Source: Roseomonas gilardii (lineage in GTDB: Bacteria; Pseudomonadota; Alphaproteobacteria; Acetobacterales; Acetobacteraceae). Taken from it: a stretch of 64,000 nt of DNA. The DNA lies in assembly GCF_001941945.1 (NCBI RefSeq), contig NZ_CP015583.1:981001-1045000 (forward strand), given 5' to 3'. The notes beneath the pieces were generated by a model that was given only the letters and a program-made list of their open reading frames with translations, was not told where the DNA came from and ran no database searches. Position numbers and translations under genes: made by a program. Shown here one piece after another: positions 1 to 9,500 of the stretch. Position 1 is the first letter of the stretch, and each line of letters opens with the position of its first letter.

Positions 1-63
1 GCCGCGCGCCGGGTCCGGCCGGAGGGGTCTTCGGCCATGGGGCGGGCGCGGGAGACCTTGGCC

Positions 64-423
64 ATGACCAGCATCACCGCCACCACGGGCACGCAGGGCT
101 ATCCGCTGTCCTCCTCCGCCAGCAATGCGCGGACCGGTGCCACCCAGGCGGCCTCCTCCGGCACCGCCACCGGCGCGTCGCAGGGCAGCGCCGCCGGAGC
201 CAGCCAGGGCGGCAGCGACACCTCGGAACTCGAGGCCGCCCTGGAGGAGGCGAAGGCGGAGGAGGCGAGGGCGCAGCAGCAACTGGCCGCCGACCAGCAG
301 GCCCAGGCGAGCGCGAGCCGGATCGCCGAGGACCAGGCGGCGCTGACCCAGGCCCAGCAGGCCGTGACCCAGGCCCAGACCAAGCTCACCGCCGCCGCCT
401 CGCAGGTGAACATCCTGGCCTGA
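64..423 (+). CDS. small Ala/Gln/Ser-rich coiled-coil protein, unknown function
   Basis: The predicted protein has 119 residues. The first 50 are low-complexity Ser/Thr/Ala/Gly, and roughly residues 50-112 form a charged Glu/Ala/Gln heptad-like stretch that should be a coiled coil. I see no signal peptide or catalytic motif. An upstream ATG at 37 is in frame, but a GGAG sits about 10 bases before the ATG at 64, so I prefer the later start. I do not recognise the family. The G+C-rich, codon-biased frame and the proper RBS argue that it is real. Confidence 0.55.
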   Translation: MTSITATTGTQGYPLSSSASNARTGATQAASSGTATGASQGSAAGASQGGSDTSELEAALEEAKAEEARAQQQLAADQQAQASASRIAEDQAALTQAQQAVTQAQTKLTAAASQVNILA

Positions 424-491
424 ATCCTGTCCGAAGGCCCATGTCGCGGCGCATTGCCGAAGTGCCGCTTCGGCGCCAGGATCACACCCCG

Positions 492-1208
492 ATGATCACG
501 CCATCCACCGTTTCACTTCAGGGGCCTCCGCTGGGGCCTGTCGTGGACGACACCCCGCGGCCCCTGCCAGCCAGGATCCCGCACCACGGACAGAACGTGG
601 ACCTGGAGCCGCTGCATCCCCGCCACGCTCCGGACCTGTTCCGGGCGGCGACGAATGCCGAGGATTCCTGGGCCTATCTGGGCTATGGCCCGTTCCGGGA
701 CGAGGAGGCGATGCGCCGCCACGTGGCCGGCCTCGCCAGCCATCACGACCCCATGGCCTGGGCCATCCGGCAGCACCGCACCGGCACGGCGGATGGCTGG
801 CTGACCCTGATGGAGATCTTCCCGGCCGATGCGCATATCGAGCTGGGCAACATCTGGTTCGGCCCCCGGCTGCAGCGGACCCGCGCGGCCACCGAGGCGA
901 TGTTCCTGCTGATGCGTCATGCCATGGACGATCTCGGCTATCGCCGCCTGACCTGGAAGTGCCATGCGCTGAACGCCCCCTCGCGCCGGGCGGCGGAACG
1001 GCTGGGCTTCACCTATGAGGGCACGCTGCGCAGCGTGAAGATCGTGAAGGGCCGGTCGCGCGACACCGCCTGGTTCTCGATCCTGGAGGATGAGTGGCCG
1101 GCGCGGCGGGAGGTGATCGCCGCCTGGCTGGACGACGCCAACTGGGATCATGCGGGGCGCCCGCGCCAGTCGATGGGGGAGATCGCGGGCACCAACCCCG
1201 TTCCCTGA
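492..1208 (+). CDS. GNAT family N-acetyltransferase (RimJ/RimL-like)
   Basis: This 238-residue protein has the RimL-type GNAT layout: an N-terminal Asn-Val-Asp-Leu-Glu-Pro-Leu strand, a central acyl-CoA-binding segment (IELGNIWFGPRLQRTRAATEA) and the C-terminal NAPSRRAAERLGFTYEG segment that marks this branch. Such enzymes transfer an acetyl group from acetyl-CoA to an amine. Here the substrate is unknown. The frame is open from an ATG at 441, but the ATG at 492 starts closer to the conserved fold and has AGGA upstream. It stands alone, with 94 bases before the next gene. Confidence 0.85.
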   Translation: MITPSTVSLQGPPLGPVVDDTPRPLPARIPHHGQNVDLEPLHPRHAPDLFRAATNAEDSWAYLGYGPFRDEEAMRRHVAGLASHHDPMAWAIRQHRTGTADGWLTLMEIFPADAHIELGNIWFGPRLQRTRAATEAMFLLMRHAMDDLGYRRLTWKCHALNAPSRRAAERLGFTYEGTLRSVKIVKGRSRDTAWFSILEDEWPARREVIAAWLDDANWDHAGRPRQSMGEIAGTNPVP

Positions 1209-1240
1209 CGGGCGCCTTCCGACAGGTGTGGGTGACGTCT

Positions 1241-1269
1241 GCGTCATCCCTGTGTCATGGGTCTGTCAC
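1241..1269 (+). promoter_or_regulatory. putative Pho box (three 11-bp-spaced repeats)
   Basis: GTCAT at 1243-1247, GTCAT at 1254-1258 and GTCAC at 1265-1269 repeat with an exact 11-bp period. The last 7-mer, CTGTCAC (1263-1269), differs by one base from the PhoB half-site CTGTCAT, and the middle one, GTGTCAT, also by one. The array lies 33 bases before a phytase-like gene, which fits control by phosphate starvation. A PhoB or PhoP regulator is not encoded in the window. Confidence 0.55.
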
Positions 1270-1302
1270 CGGTTTGCAGCCTGCGGAGGCTAAGCGCGCC
1301 CC

Positions 1303-2736
1303 ATGAGAACAGGGGCGATTCGCTTGCCGAACTTCATCCGCGGGACTTTCCGCGCCTCCCTCCGTGCCCTGCTGCTGGGCAGCCTCGTGACCGCCGCCCT
1401 GGCCCTGCCCGGCCAGGGACAGGCGGCGGAACGGGATTTCGAGGCCGTGCTGGCCGGCCATGCCGTGCTGCCGGCCAACACCATGGTCCCGGCCCCCGGC
1501 GACGCGCCTGCCGAGACCCGGATGTCCGGCCGCTTCACCGGCCCGGGCAACCTGCGGACCGACCAGGCCGGCAGCATTCCCGGCACCACTGGCCCGGCGC
1601 CCGATGGCCGGCCGACCGGCCTTTCGCTGCCCTTCCAGGGGCAGCCGGTGCAGGGCTTCTCCGGTATCAAGCCGGTGGCAGGCGAGCCCGGTGCCTATTG
1701 GGTGCTGACCGACAACGGCTTCGGCAACAAGCGCAACAGCTCCGACGCGCTGCTGGCCTTCCGCAAGATCCGGCCGGATTTCGCGACCGGCGCGGTGCAG
1801 GTGGAACAGACGATCTTCCTGTCCGATCCGGAGCGGAAGGTGCCCTTCCGCATCGTCCATGAGGCGACGGAGCGGCGCTACCTGACCGGAGCCGATTTCG
1901 ATCCGGAAAGCATCCAGCCCGTGGCCGACGGCTTCTGGATCGGCGAGGAGTTCGGCCCCTTCCTGGTGCATGTGGACCGCGAGGGCCGCGTCCGCCGCGT
2001 GGTGGAAACGAAGCTGGACGGGCAGGTGCTGATGTCGCCCGACCACCCTGCGCTGAGCACCGCCGCCACGCCGAACGGCGTGCTGCCTTTCCGTTCGCGC
2101 CGTTCGGGCGGCTTCGAGGGCATGGCGCTGACGCCGGATGGCAAGACGCTCTGGGCGATGCTGGAGAAGCCGCTCTTCAAGCCGGGCAGCGACCAGGGGG
2201 AGGGGAACTTCCTGCGGGTGCTGGAATTCTCGGTTGAGAAGGGGGAGTGGACGGGCCGCTCGAAGCGCTTCCGGCTTTCCGAAGGTGCCGTGTCGATCGG
2301 CGACTTCAACTTCATCGACGACCGCCGGGCGCTGGTGATCGAGCGCGACGACGGCGAGGGCGATCCTTCCCGCGCCTGCACCGGCGGGGCGAAGCCGCCG
2401 GCCTGCTTCGCCACCCCGGCGCGGGTGAAGCGGATCACGCTGGTGGACATGGGGGCGGACGAGGGCGACGGCGAGATCCGGCGCATCGGCGGCATCGACC
2501 TGATGGCGATCCGCGATCCCAAGGGGCTGGCGCGGCAGCGCGGCGACACGGGGCTGGAGGCCGGCCGCTTCTCCTTCCCCTTCCTCACGATCGAGAACGT
2601 GGCGCGGGTGGACGACACGCACATCATCGTGGCCAACGACAACAACCTGCCTTTCAGCGCCGGCCGGCAACTCGCCAAGGCGGACGACAATGAGTTCATC
2701 CTCCTGTCGGTGCCGGAACTGCTCCAGGCGCGCTGA
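1303..2736 (+). CDS. secreted esterase-like phytase family protein
   Basis: The 477-residue protein begins with a basic tail and a hydrophobic signal segment (about residues 15-42, ending in Gln-Ala-Ala-Glu), so it should be exported. The rest matches the esterase-like activity of phytase family (PF13449). It has FSGIKPV and WVLTDNGFGNKRNS early, LTGADFDPESIQ and FWIGEEFGPFLVHVD in the middle, and a GFEGMALTPDGKTLWAMLE strand typical of beta-propeller repeats. The family is thought to act on phosphoesters in the periplasm. A three-repeat Pho box lies just upstream and a strong hairpin terminator follows. The substrate cannot be read from sequence. Confidence 0.85.
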   Translation: MRTGAIRLPNFIRGTFRASLRALLLGSLVTAALALPGQGQAAERDFEAVLAGHAVLPANTMVPAPGDAPAETRMSGRFTGPGNLRTDQAGSIPGTTGPAPDGRPTGLSLPFQGQPVQGFSGIKPVAGEPGAYWVLTDNGFGNKRNSSDALLAFRKIRPDFATGAVQVEQTIFLSDPERKVPFRIVHEATERRYLTGADFDPESIQPVADGFWIGEEFGPFLVHVDREGRVRRVVETKLDGQVLMSPDHPALSTAATPNGVLPFRSRRSGGFEGMALTPDGKTLWAMLEKPLFKPGSDQGEGNFLRVLEFSVEKGEWTGRSKRFRLSEGAVSIGDFNFIDDRRALVIERDDGEGDPSRACTGGAKPPACFATPARVKRITLVDMGADEGDGEIRRIGGIDLMAIRDPKGLARQRGDTGLEAGRFSFPFLTIENVARVDDTHIIVANDNNLPFSAGRQLAKADDNEFILLSVPELLQAR

Positions 2737-2791
2737 TGCGGACCGCGTGACGCCTGGGGCGGGGGGGACGCAAGCCCCGGGCGCCATGCCT

Positions 2792-2826
2792 CCCTCCCAC
2801 CCGGCCCCGACGGCCGGGTGGGAGGG
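2792..2826 (+). terminator. hairpin terminator after the phytase-like gene
   Basis: A perfect 15-bp stem (2792-2806 with 2812-2826) and a 5-base loop are followed by CTGTTTCGC. It lies 55 bases after the stop codon at 2736. The T tract is short, so strength is uncertain. Confidence 0.7.
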
Positions 2827-2928
2827 CTGTTTCGCGGGTTTCCCGAAAGAAAGACGCGGCCGTGCGGACGGTATGGCTTGTTTCCCGCGCCGCCCGCCGA
2901 CAAGTTCGTCGCGAATATGGAGATCTTG

Positions 2929-3456
2929 ATGCCTATTCGCGACGCGCGACCGACCGACCTGCCGGCGATCACCGCCATCTATGCCCATCACGTGGCCCGC
3001 GGCACCGGGACCTTCGAGGAGGAGGCGCCGGACGAGGCGGAGATGGGGCATCGCCTGGAGCATGTGCAGAAGGCGGGCTGGGCCTGGCTCGTGGCGGATA
3101 ACGAGGCGGGCGAGGTTGTCGGCTATGCCTATTACGCGCAGTTCCGCGACCGCTCCGCCTATCGTTTCGCGGCGGAGGATTCGATCTACATCCGTGACGA
3201 CGTGCGCGGCCAGGGCGTCGGCAAGGCGCTGGTCGCGGAGCTGCTGAGCCGCGCCGAGGCGGCCGGTTTCCGGCAGATCTTCGCGGTGATCGGCGATGCC
3301 GAGAATGTCGGCTCCATCGGCCTGCATCTGTCGCTGGGCTTCCGGCAGACCGGCGTGCTGCGGGCTGCCGGGCTCAAGTTCGGCCGCTGGCTGGACGTGG
3401 TGTTCATGCAGCGCCCGCTCGGCGACGGCGACCGCAGCCTGCCCAGCGACGCCTGA
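2929..3456 (+). CDS. GNAT acetyltransferase, Pat/MnaT-like
   Basis: The 175-residue protein starts MPIRDARPTDLPAITAIYAH and carries TGTFEEE, VGYAYYAQFRDRSAYRF, the Q/RGxGxG/A acetyl-CoA loop (DVRGQGVGKAL) and a C-terminal GFRQTGVL strand. This is the pattern of phosphinothricin/methionine-sulfoximine acetyltransferases (Pat, MnaT/YncA), which detoxify such glutamine-synthetase inhibitors. The actual substrate may differ. The ATG at 2929 has GGAG six bases upstream. An in-frame ATG at 2917 lacks this. The gene points toward a convergent MFS exporter. Confidence 0.85.
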   Translation: MPIRDARPTDLPAITAIYAHHVARGTGTFEEEAPDEAEMGHRLEHVQKAGWAWLVADNEAGEVVGYAYYAQFRDRSAYRFAAEDSIYIRDDVRGQGVGKALVAELLSRAEAAGFRQIFAVIGDAENVGSIGLHLSLGFRQTGVLRAAGLKFGRWLDVVFMQRPLGDGDRSLPSDA

Positions 3457-3489
3457 ACGGCTGGCTCATCCGCGCGGGATGGGCCGGGG

Positions 3490-4992
3490 TCATCCTTCCT
3501 GAGGCCGGGCGCTGTCGCCCAGGCGGGGCTGGGCGGCCGGGTGCGGGATGCGCAGCGCCAGCAGGAAGCTCAGCACCGCCAGGGCGAAGACGGCCCAGAA
3601 AGCCCAGTGCAGCCCGTGCAGGAGAGCGCCGCGCAGGGCCGGTTCGATGGGGCCGGCCATGCCGCCCTCGCCCAGGATGTTGCGGATCTTCCCGGCGGAA
3701 TCGCCACTGCCCGCGCTCCGCAGGGCGCTCTGCGCCCCCAGGTTCAGGATGCCGCCCAGCAGCGCCACGCCGAGCGTGCTGCCCAGCAGGCGCGAGAAGA
3801 CGTTGGAGGCGGTGGCCGCGCCCCGGCGTGACCAGCCGGTGCTGCCCTGGACCAGCAGCACGCAGGTGGTGGTGAACAGCCCCATGCCGAGGCCGACCAG
3901 GAAGGAGGCCAGGGCTGCCAGCGGCAGTGGCGAGTCCGCATCCAGGAAGAGCAGCGGCACGGTGCCCAGCACGAAGAGGCCCGTGCCCAGCCGCGTGGTG
4001 TTGCGCATCCCGAGATGCCGGTTGATGCGGCCGGTCTGGCTGGCGGCCAGGGGCCAGCCGAGCGACATGGCGGTCAGGGTGAAGCCGGAGGCTAGAGGCG
4101 AGGCGCCGACCACCCCCTGCACATAGACGGGCAACAGGGCGGAGAGCCCGATCAGCCCCATCCCGGCGAGCAGGGTGGCGCCGTTGGCGGACTGGATGAT
4201 GCGCTCGCGCCAGAGGTCCAGGGCGATCATCGGGGCGGCCACGCGGGATTCCTGCCAGAGCAGCAGCGGCACCCCTGCCAGCAGCGCCAGCCCTGCCACC
4301 AGCATCCCGGGGCCGCGCCAGGAGGCGTCGCCCCCGGCCAGGGTCAGCAGCATCAGCAGCGCCCCGACGCAGCCGGCGAAGATCAGTGCGCCAGGATAGT
4401 CCACGCTGGCGGTGCGGCGCTCCACCGTCTCGCGCAGTGCATAGGCGAGGCCGGCGATGGTGAGGAGGCCGATGGGCAGGTTGATCCAGAAGACCCAGGA
4501 CCAGGAGACCCGCTCCACCAGCACCGCCCCGGCCATGGGGCCGATCACCGCGGAAACCGCCCAGACGCTGGCCAGCAGCCCCTGCACCCGGGCGCGTTCC
4601 TCGGGCGGGTAGAGGTCGCCGACCACGGTGGTGCCCACCGGCAGGATGGCGCCGGCGCCCAGGCCCTGGAGCAGCCGGAAGAGGATCAGCGAGGGCATCG
4701 ACCAGGCGAAGCCGCAGAGCAGGGAACCGGCCAGGAAGACCGCGATCCCGGCGAAGAGCACGGGGCGGCGGCCATGGATGTCGGCGAGGCGGCCATAGAT
4801 GACCGTGGTGGCCGACTGCGCCATCAGGAAGGCGGAGAAGACCCAGGAATAGAGGGAGAAGTCCCCGAGCTGCCGGACAATGCGCGGCATGGCGGTGGCG
4901 ATGATGGTGGATTCGATCGCCACCATGAACATCGACACCATGATGCAGGCCATCACGAGCGGGCGCCGGGCGGGTATGGGCGGGGTGGTCAT
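3490..4992 (-). CDS. MFS drug transporter, DHA2/EmrB-QacA type
   Basis: The 500-residue protein is almost all hydrophobic segments, as expected for a 14-TM DHA2 drug:proton antiporter. Motif A is GRLADIHGRRPV between TM2 and TM3. Further on come RLLQGLGAGAILPVG (motif B-like) and VIGPMAGAVLVERVSW (motif C), the antiporter signature. It should export toxic compounds across the inner membrane. It is convergent with the Pat-like acetyltransferase gene at 2929, 33 bases between stops, and no regulator is adjacent. No periplasmic adaptor (EmrA-like) gene is nearby. Confidence 0.9.
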   Translation of the reverse strand: MTTPPIPARRPLVMACIMVSMFMVAIESTIIATAMPRIVRQLGDFSLYSWVFSAFLMAQSATTVIYGRLADIHGRRPVLFAGIAVFLAGSLLCGFAWSMPSLILFRLLQGLGAGAILPVGTTVVGDLYPPEERARVQGLLASVWAVSAVIGPMAGAVLVERVSWSWVFWINLPIGLLTIAGLAYALRETVERRTASVDYPGALIFAGCVGALLMLLTLAGGDASWRGPGMLVAGLALLAGVPLLLWQESRVAAPMIALDLWRERIIQSANGATLLAGMGLIGLSALLPVYVQGVVGASPLASGFTLTAMSLGWPLAASQTGRINRHLGMRNTTRLGTGLFVLGTVPLLFLDADSPLPLAALASFLVGLGMGLFTTTCVLLVQGSTGWSRRGAATASNVFSRLLGSTLGVALLGGILNLGAQSALRSAGSGDSAGKIRNILGEGGMAGPIEPALRGALLHGLHWAFWAVFALAVLSFLLALRIPHPAAQPRLGDSARPQEG

Positions 4993-5171
4993 GGTGTTTC
5001 CTCGGCGTCCCTGGCGGGCCCACGCGCATGGGCCGCGCGGGTCGTCACCCGGATGATCTGGGCAGGCTTTCCCGGAAGGATAGTGCGTGGGGCCGATCCG
5101 GCATGGCCCATCGCCATCCGGTCAGCCATGCCGGCAGGGCTGAGCCTCGGCGTAAAGCCCCGGGGGTGGGT

Positions 5172-5540
5172 TCAGGAGGCCGCGCGAAACCGGGCCGCGA
5201 CCACCGCATCCTGGCGCAGCGCCCCTTGCAGCATGGCGGCTGCCTCCGGCGTGTCCGCCAAGGCCAGCACGCGCTCGAACCAGGGGCAGGTGCCGCGCAC
5301 GCGGTCCAGGAAGAGGCGGTCCAGCGCCTGGGCCACGGGAGATCTGCCACCACAGCAGGCGCAGGCCGCCGCATGGCTGGCGAAGGGCTGGAAGCGGGCG
5401 GTGGCCACCGCTCCGCCGAAGCCGGGATGGCCCTCCGGCAGAAGCAGCGCGGCGGGCGGACCCGACTGGAGCGTCTGCCGCAAGGCCGCAGCGTCCGGTA
5501 GCGGCGACAGGGGGATGCGGGCGTCGAGGGTCCAGGCCAT
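5172..5540 (-). CDS. small Cys/His-containing protein, unknown function
   Basis: I do not recognise this 122-residue protein. It has an H56-x3-C60-x-C62-C63 cluster followed by GGRSPVAQALDRLFLDRVRG and a WFERVLAL segment, so a metal site is possible. There is no signal peptide. It diverges from the ArsR-methyltransferase/metH unit with only 39 bases between the start codons. The 20-bp palindrome in that gap probably controls both sides, which suggests a link to methionine or cobalamin metabolism. This link is inference from position only. Confidence 0.6.
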   Translation of the reverse strand: MAWTLDARIPLSPLPDAAALRQTLQSGPPAALLLPEGHPGFGGAVATARFQPFASHAAACACCGGRSPVAQALDRLFLDRVRGTCPWFERVLALADTPEAAAMLQGALRQDAVVAARFRAAS

Positions 5541-5547
5541 CTGCTGG

Positions 5548-5567
5548 ACATAAGGATATCTTTATGT
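5548..5567. promoter_or_regulatory. putative SahR-type operator (20-bp palindrome)
   Basis: ACATAAGGATATCTTTATGT is an 18/20 palindrome and very AT-rich for this genome. The flanks extend the symmetry (TGGACA on the left, TGTCCA on the right, at slightly different spacing). It fills the 39-bp gap between the start codons of the divergent genes at 5540 and 5580. From memory, ATAAAGATATCTTTAT-like sites are bound by the SAH-responsive ArsR-family regulator SahR. Autorepression of the operon is the simplest reading. Confidence 0.6.
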
Positions 5568-5579
5568 CATTGTCCAGTC

Positions 5580-6554
5580 GTGGAAGAACTCCTCGCCCAG
5601 CTCCGTGCCGCCGCCGAACCGACCCGCCTTCGCCTCCTGGCCCTCTGTGCCCGGGGGGCCTGGTGCGTGTCCGATCTCTGCGCCCTGCTCGGCCAGTCCC
5701 AGCCCCGCCTGTCGCGCCATCTGCGGCTGCTGACCGAGGCCGGGCTGCTGCACCGGACGCCGGAAGGAGCGAATGTCTATTTCCAGGTCCCCGCCGAGGC
5801 GGGCCTCGCCCATATGATCGTGGCCCGGCTGCCGGAGGAGGATGCCCAGCTCGCCGCCGACCGGCGCGCCGCCGCGCGGCTGGCGGCGGAACGGGCGCGC
5901 GAGGCTTCCGAGACCTTCCAGCGCCAGGGCTCCGACTGGGACGAGATGCGCGCCCTGGGCCTGCCCGCCGCGGGCATCGAGGCGGCGCTGCTGGAGGCGC
6001 TGCCGGCCCGCCCGGGGCGTCTGCTGGATATCGGCACGGGCACCGGGCGCCTGCTGGAACTGGCGGCGGGACGGGCGGAGAATGCCCTGGGCGTCGATGC
6101 CTCCCGCGCCATGCTGGCCCTGGCGCGTGCCCGGCTGGCCGAGCGCGGCCTGGCGCAGCGCTGCGCGGTGCGGCAGGCGGACATGTACCGGCTGCCGATC
6201 GCCGACGGGTCCTTCGACACCGTGACGCTCCAGATGGTGCTGCACTATGCCGAGGACCCGGCCGCCGTGCTGGCCGAGGCCGCGCGCGTGCTGGCGCCCG
6301 GCGGGCGGCTGCTGATCGCCGACCTCGCCCCGCATGAACGCGGCGAGCTGTTGGAGCGGCAGGCGCATCGCTGGCCCGGCTTCGACGATGCCCAGATCGC
6401 CGGCTGGCTCGGCGCCGCCGGCTGCGCCCCACTTCCCGCCCGGACGGCGGCGGCCATGGAGGGGGTGGGGGCGCTGGAAGTGCGCCTCTGGCCCGCCACA
6501 CGCCTGCCGGCCGACCATTCCCTTTCCGTGCCCGCCGTAACCGAGGCTCCGTGA
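5580..6554 (+). CDS. ArsR-family regulator fused to a SAM methyltransferase (SahR-like)
   Basis: Residues 1-80 are an ArsR winged helix: LLAQLRAAAEPTRLRLLAL, then recognition helix SQPRLSRHLRLLTEAGLL at 40-57 and the wing RTPEGANVYFQV. Residues 120-310 are a class I methyltransferase with motif I DIGTGTG at 150-156 and a motif IV/post-I pattern (ADMYRLPIADGSFDTV). Such fusions next to metH or metF in alphaproteobacteria sense the SAM/SAH balance. The start is a GTG. The stop codon overlaps the metH ATG (TGATG), so the two are cotranscribed. No separate enzymatic role is known for the methyltransferase part, and it may serve only to bind SAH. Confidence 0.85.
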   Translation: MEELLAQLRAAAEPTRLRLLALCARGAWCVSDLCALLGQSQPRLSRHLRLLTEAGLLHRTPEGANVYFQVPAEAGLAHMIVARLPEEDAQLAADRRAAARLAAERAREASETFQRQGSDWDEMRALGLPAAGIEAALLEALPARPGRLLDIGTGTGRLLELAAGRAENALGVDASRAMLALARARLAERGLAQRCAVRQADMYRLPIADGSFDTVTLQMVLHYAEDPAAVLAEAARVLAPGGRLLIADLAPHERGELLERQAHRWPGFDDAQIAGWLGAAGCAPLPARTAAAMEGVGALEVRLWPATRLPADHSLSVPAVTEAP

Positions 6555-9500
6555 TGTCCCGTCCCCATCTGCTCGAAGCCCTGCGCGACCGTGTCCTGCT
6601 CTGCGACGGCGGCATGGGGTCGCGCGTGCAGGCCCTCACCCTGGATGTCGAGAAGGACTACTGGGGCAAGGAGAACTGCACCGAGGTACTGAACCTCTCC
6701 CGTCCCGAACTGGTCCGCGAGATCCATCGCGGCTACTATGAGGCCGGGTCGGACATGGTGCTGACCAACAGCTTCGGCGGCTCCCCGATCACGCTGGAGG
6801 AGTTCGAGCTCGGCGACCGCGCCTTCGAGATCAACAGGCTCTCGGTGGAACTGGCGCGCGAGGCGGCGGAGAGCTTCGCCGACGGGCGGCACCGCTGGGT
6901 GATCGGCGATATCGGGCCGGGCACCAAGCTGCCGAGCCTTGGGCATATCGAATACGACCGGCTGGAGGCAGCGCTGCTGGAGCAGTGCCGCGGGCTGATC
7001 GCCGGCGGCGCCGATGCGCTGCTGACCGAGACCAACCAGGACACGCTCTTCATCAAGGCGGCGGTGAACGCCGCCAAGGCGGCGAAGCGCGAGGCGGGGA
7101 GCGACATCCCCATCTTCGTGCAGGTGACGGTGGAAACCACCGGCACGCTGCTGGTCGGCCCCGACATCGCCGCCGCCGCAACGGTGATCGACGCGCTGGA
7201 CGTGCCGCTGGTCGGCCTCAACTGCGCCACCGGACCGCAGGAGATGGCGGAGCATGTGCGCTACCTCGCCGGCAACTGGCGCGGGCTGATCTCGGTGCAG
7301 CCCAATGCCGGCCTGCCGGAGCTGGTGGACGGCAAGACGCATTACCCTCTGGGCGCGGCGGAGATGGCGACCTGGATGGAGCGCTTCGTCACCGAGGACG
7401 GGGTGAACCTGATCGGCGGCTGCTGCGGCACCTCCACGCCGCATATCCAGGCGCTGGACGCGATGCTGCGGCGGCATGGCGGGGCTTCGCACCGGCCCGC
7501 GCCGGTGCCGCGCAGGCCGGTCTGGGTGCCCTCGGTCGCCAGCCTCTACGGCGCCACGGCGCTGCGGCAGGAGAATGCGTACTTCTCCATCGGCGAGCGC
7601 TGCAACGCCAACGGCTCCAAGGCCTGGCGGGAGCGGCAGGCGGCGCATGACTGGGATGGTTGCGTCGCCATGGGGCGGGAGCAGGTGGGGGAGGGCTCGA
7701 ACTCCCTCGACATCTGCACCGCCTTCGTCGGCCGCGACGAGATGGCCGAGATGAACGAGGTGGTGCGCCGCTTCACCGGCAGCGTGAACGCGCCGCTGGT
7801 GATCGATTCCACCGAGACCCCGGTGATCGAGGCGGCGCTGAAGCTGCACGGCGGCAAGCCGATCATCAACTCGATCAACTTCGAGGATGGCGAGGGCCAT
7901 GCGACGGACCGCATGATCCTGGCGAAGAAGTTCGGCGCCGCCGTGATCGCGCTGACCATCGACGAGGTCGGCATGGCGAAGACGGCGGAGGACAAGCTCC
8001 GCATCGCCGAGCGGCTGGTGGATTTCGCCTGCAACCGGCACGGGCTGCCGCAGTCGGATCTGATGATCGATCCGCTGACCTTCACGATCGCCACCGGCAA
8101 CGAGGACGACCGCAAGCTGGGCCTGTGGACGCTGGAGGGCATCCGCATGATCCGGGAGAGGTTCCCGGACATCCAGATCATCCTCGGCCTGTCCAACATC
8201 TCCTTCGGCCTGAACCCGGCGGCGCGGCATGTGCTGAACTCGGTCTTCCTGGACCACGCGGTGAAGGCGGGCATGACCGGCGCCATCGTGCATGTCAGCA
8301 AGATCAAGCCGCTGCACCTGATCCCGCCGGAGGAGGTGAAGGTCGCCGAGGACCTGATCTACGACCGGCGCGCGGAGGACTACGACCCGCTGCAGAAGCT
8401 GCTGGAGATGTTCCAGGGCCGCAAGGCCGCCGAGGTCGGCACCCGCAAGAAGGCCGAGACGGTCGAGGGCCGGCTGAAGGAGCGGATCGTCGATGGCGAC
8501 CGCAAGGGGCTGGAGGAGGACCTGGCCGCCGCCATGGCGGCCGGCCACGCGCCGCTCGCCATCATCAACGAGCTGCTGCTCGACGGCATGAAGACGGTGG
8601 GCGAGCTGTTCGGCGCCGGCAAGATGCAGTTGCCCTTCGTGCTGCAATCCGCCGAGACGATGAAGACCGCGGTCGCCTGGCTGGAGCCGCACATGGAGCG
8701 GGCCGAGGGGCAGGAGAAGGGCACCATCGTCCTCGCCACCGTGAAGGGCGACGTCCACGACATCGGCAAGAACCTCGTGGACATCATCCTGACCAACAAC
8801 GGCTACAAGGTCGTCAATCTCGGCATCAAGGTGCCGTTGCAGCAGATGGTGGAGGCGGTGCGGGAGCACCGCGCCAATGCCATCGGCATGTCCGGCCTGC
8901 TGGTGAAGTCCACCGTGGTGATGCGCGAGAACCTGGAGGAGATGGCCCGCCAGGGGCTGGAGGTGCCGGTGCTGCTCGGCGGCGCGGCGCTGACGCGCAA
9001 CTATGTCGAGGATGACTGCGTCCGCGCCTATGCCCCTGGTGGGGCGAAGGAGGGGGCGAAGGACGGAACGACGGGCCGCGTCGCCTATGCCCGCGATGCC
9101 TTCGACGGGCTTCACCTGATGGACCGGGTGATGGGCAACGACTTCGACGGCTATCTCGCCGCCCTGCAATCGCGCCGGGCGGGCAAGTCGAAGAACGAGA
9201 AGCGCACGCTGGGCGTGGCGGACCCGCGCGGCTTCGCGCCGGTCGATGTCAACGAGGCCCAGGCGCGGCGGAAGCGGATGGCGGAGAGCGAGGCGGTGCC
9301 CGCGCCGCCCTTCTGGGGCGCGCGGGTGATCGAGGCGCCGCCCAAGGCGATCATCCCCTTCATCAACGAGCGCTCGCTCTACCAGTTCCAGTGGGGCTTC
9401 CGGAAGCAGGGCCGCTCGCTGGAGGATTTCCTCGGCTGGGCGAAGCAGGAGCTGCGGCCCGTGCTGAAGCGCATGCTGGCGCTGACCGAGGCGGAGGACA

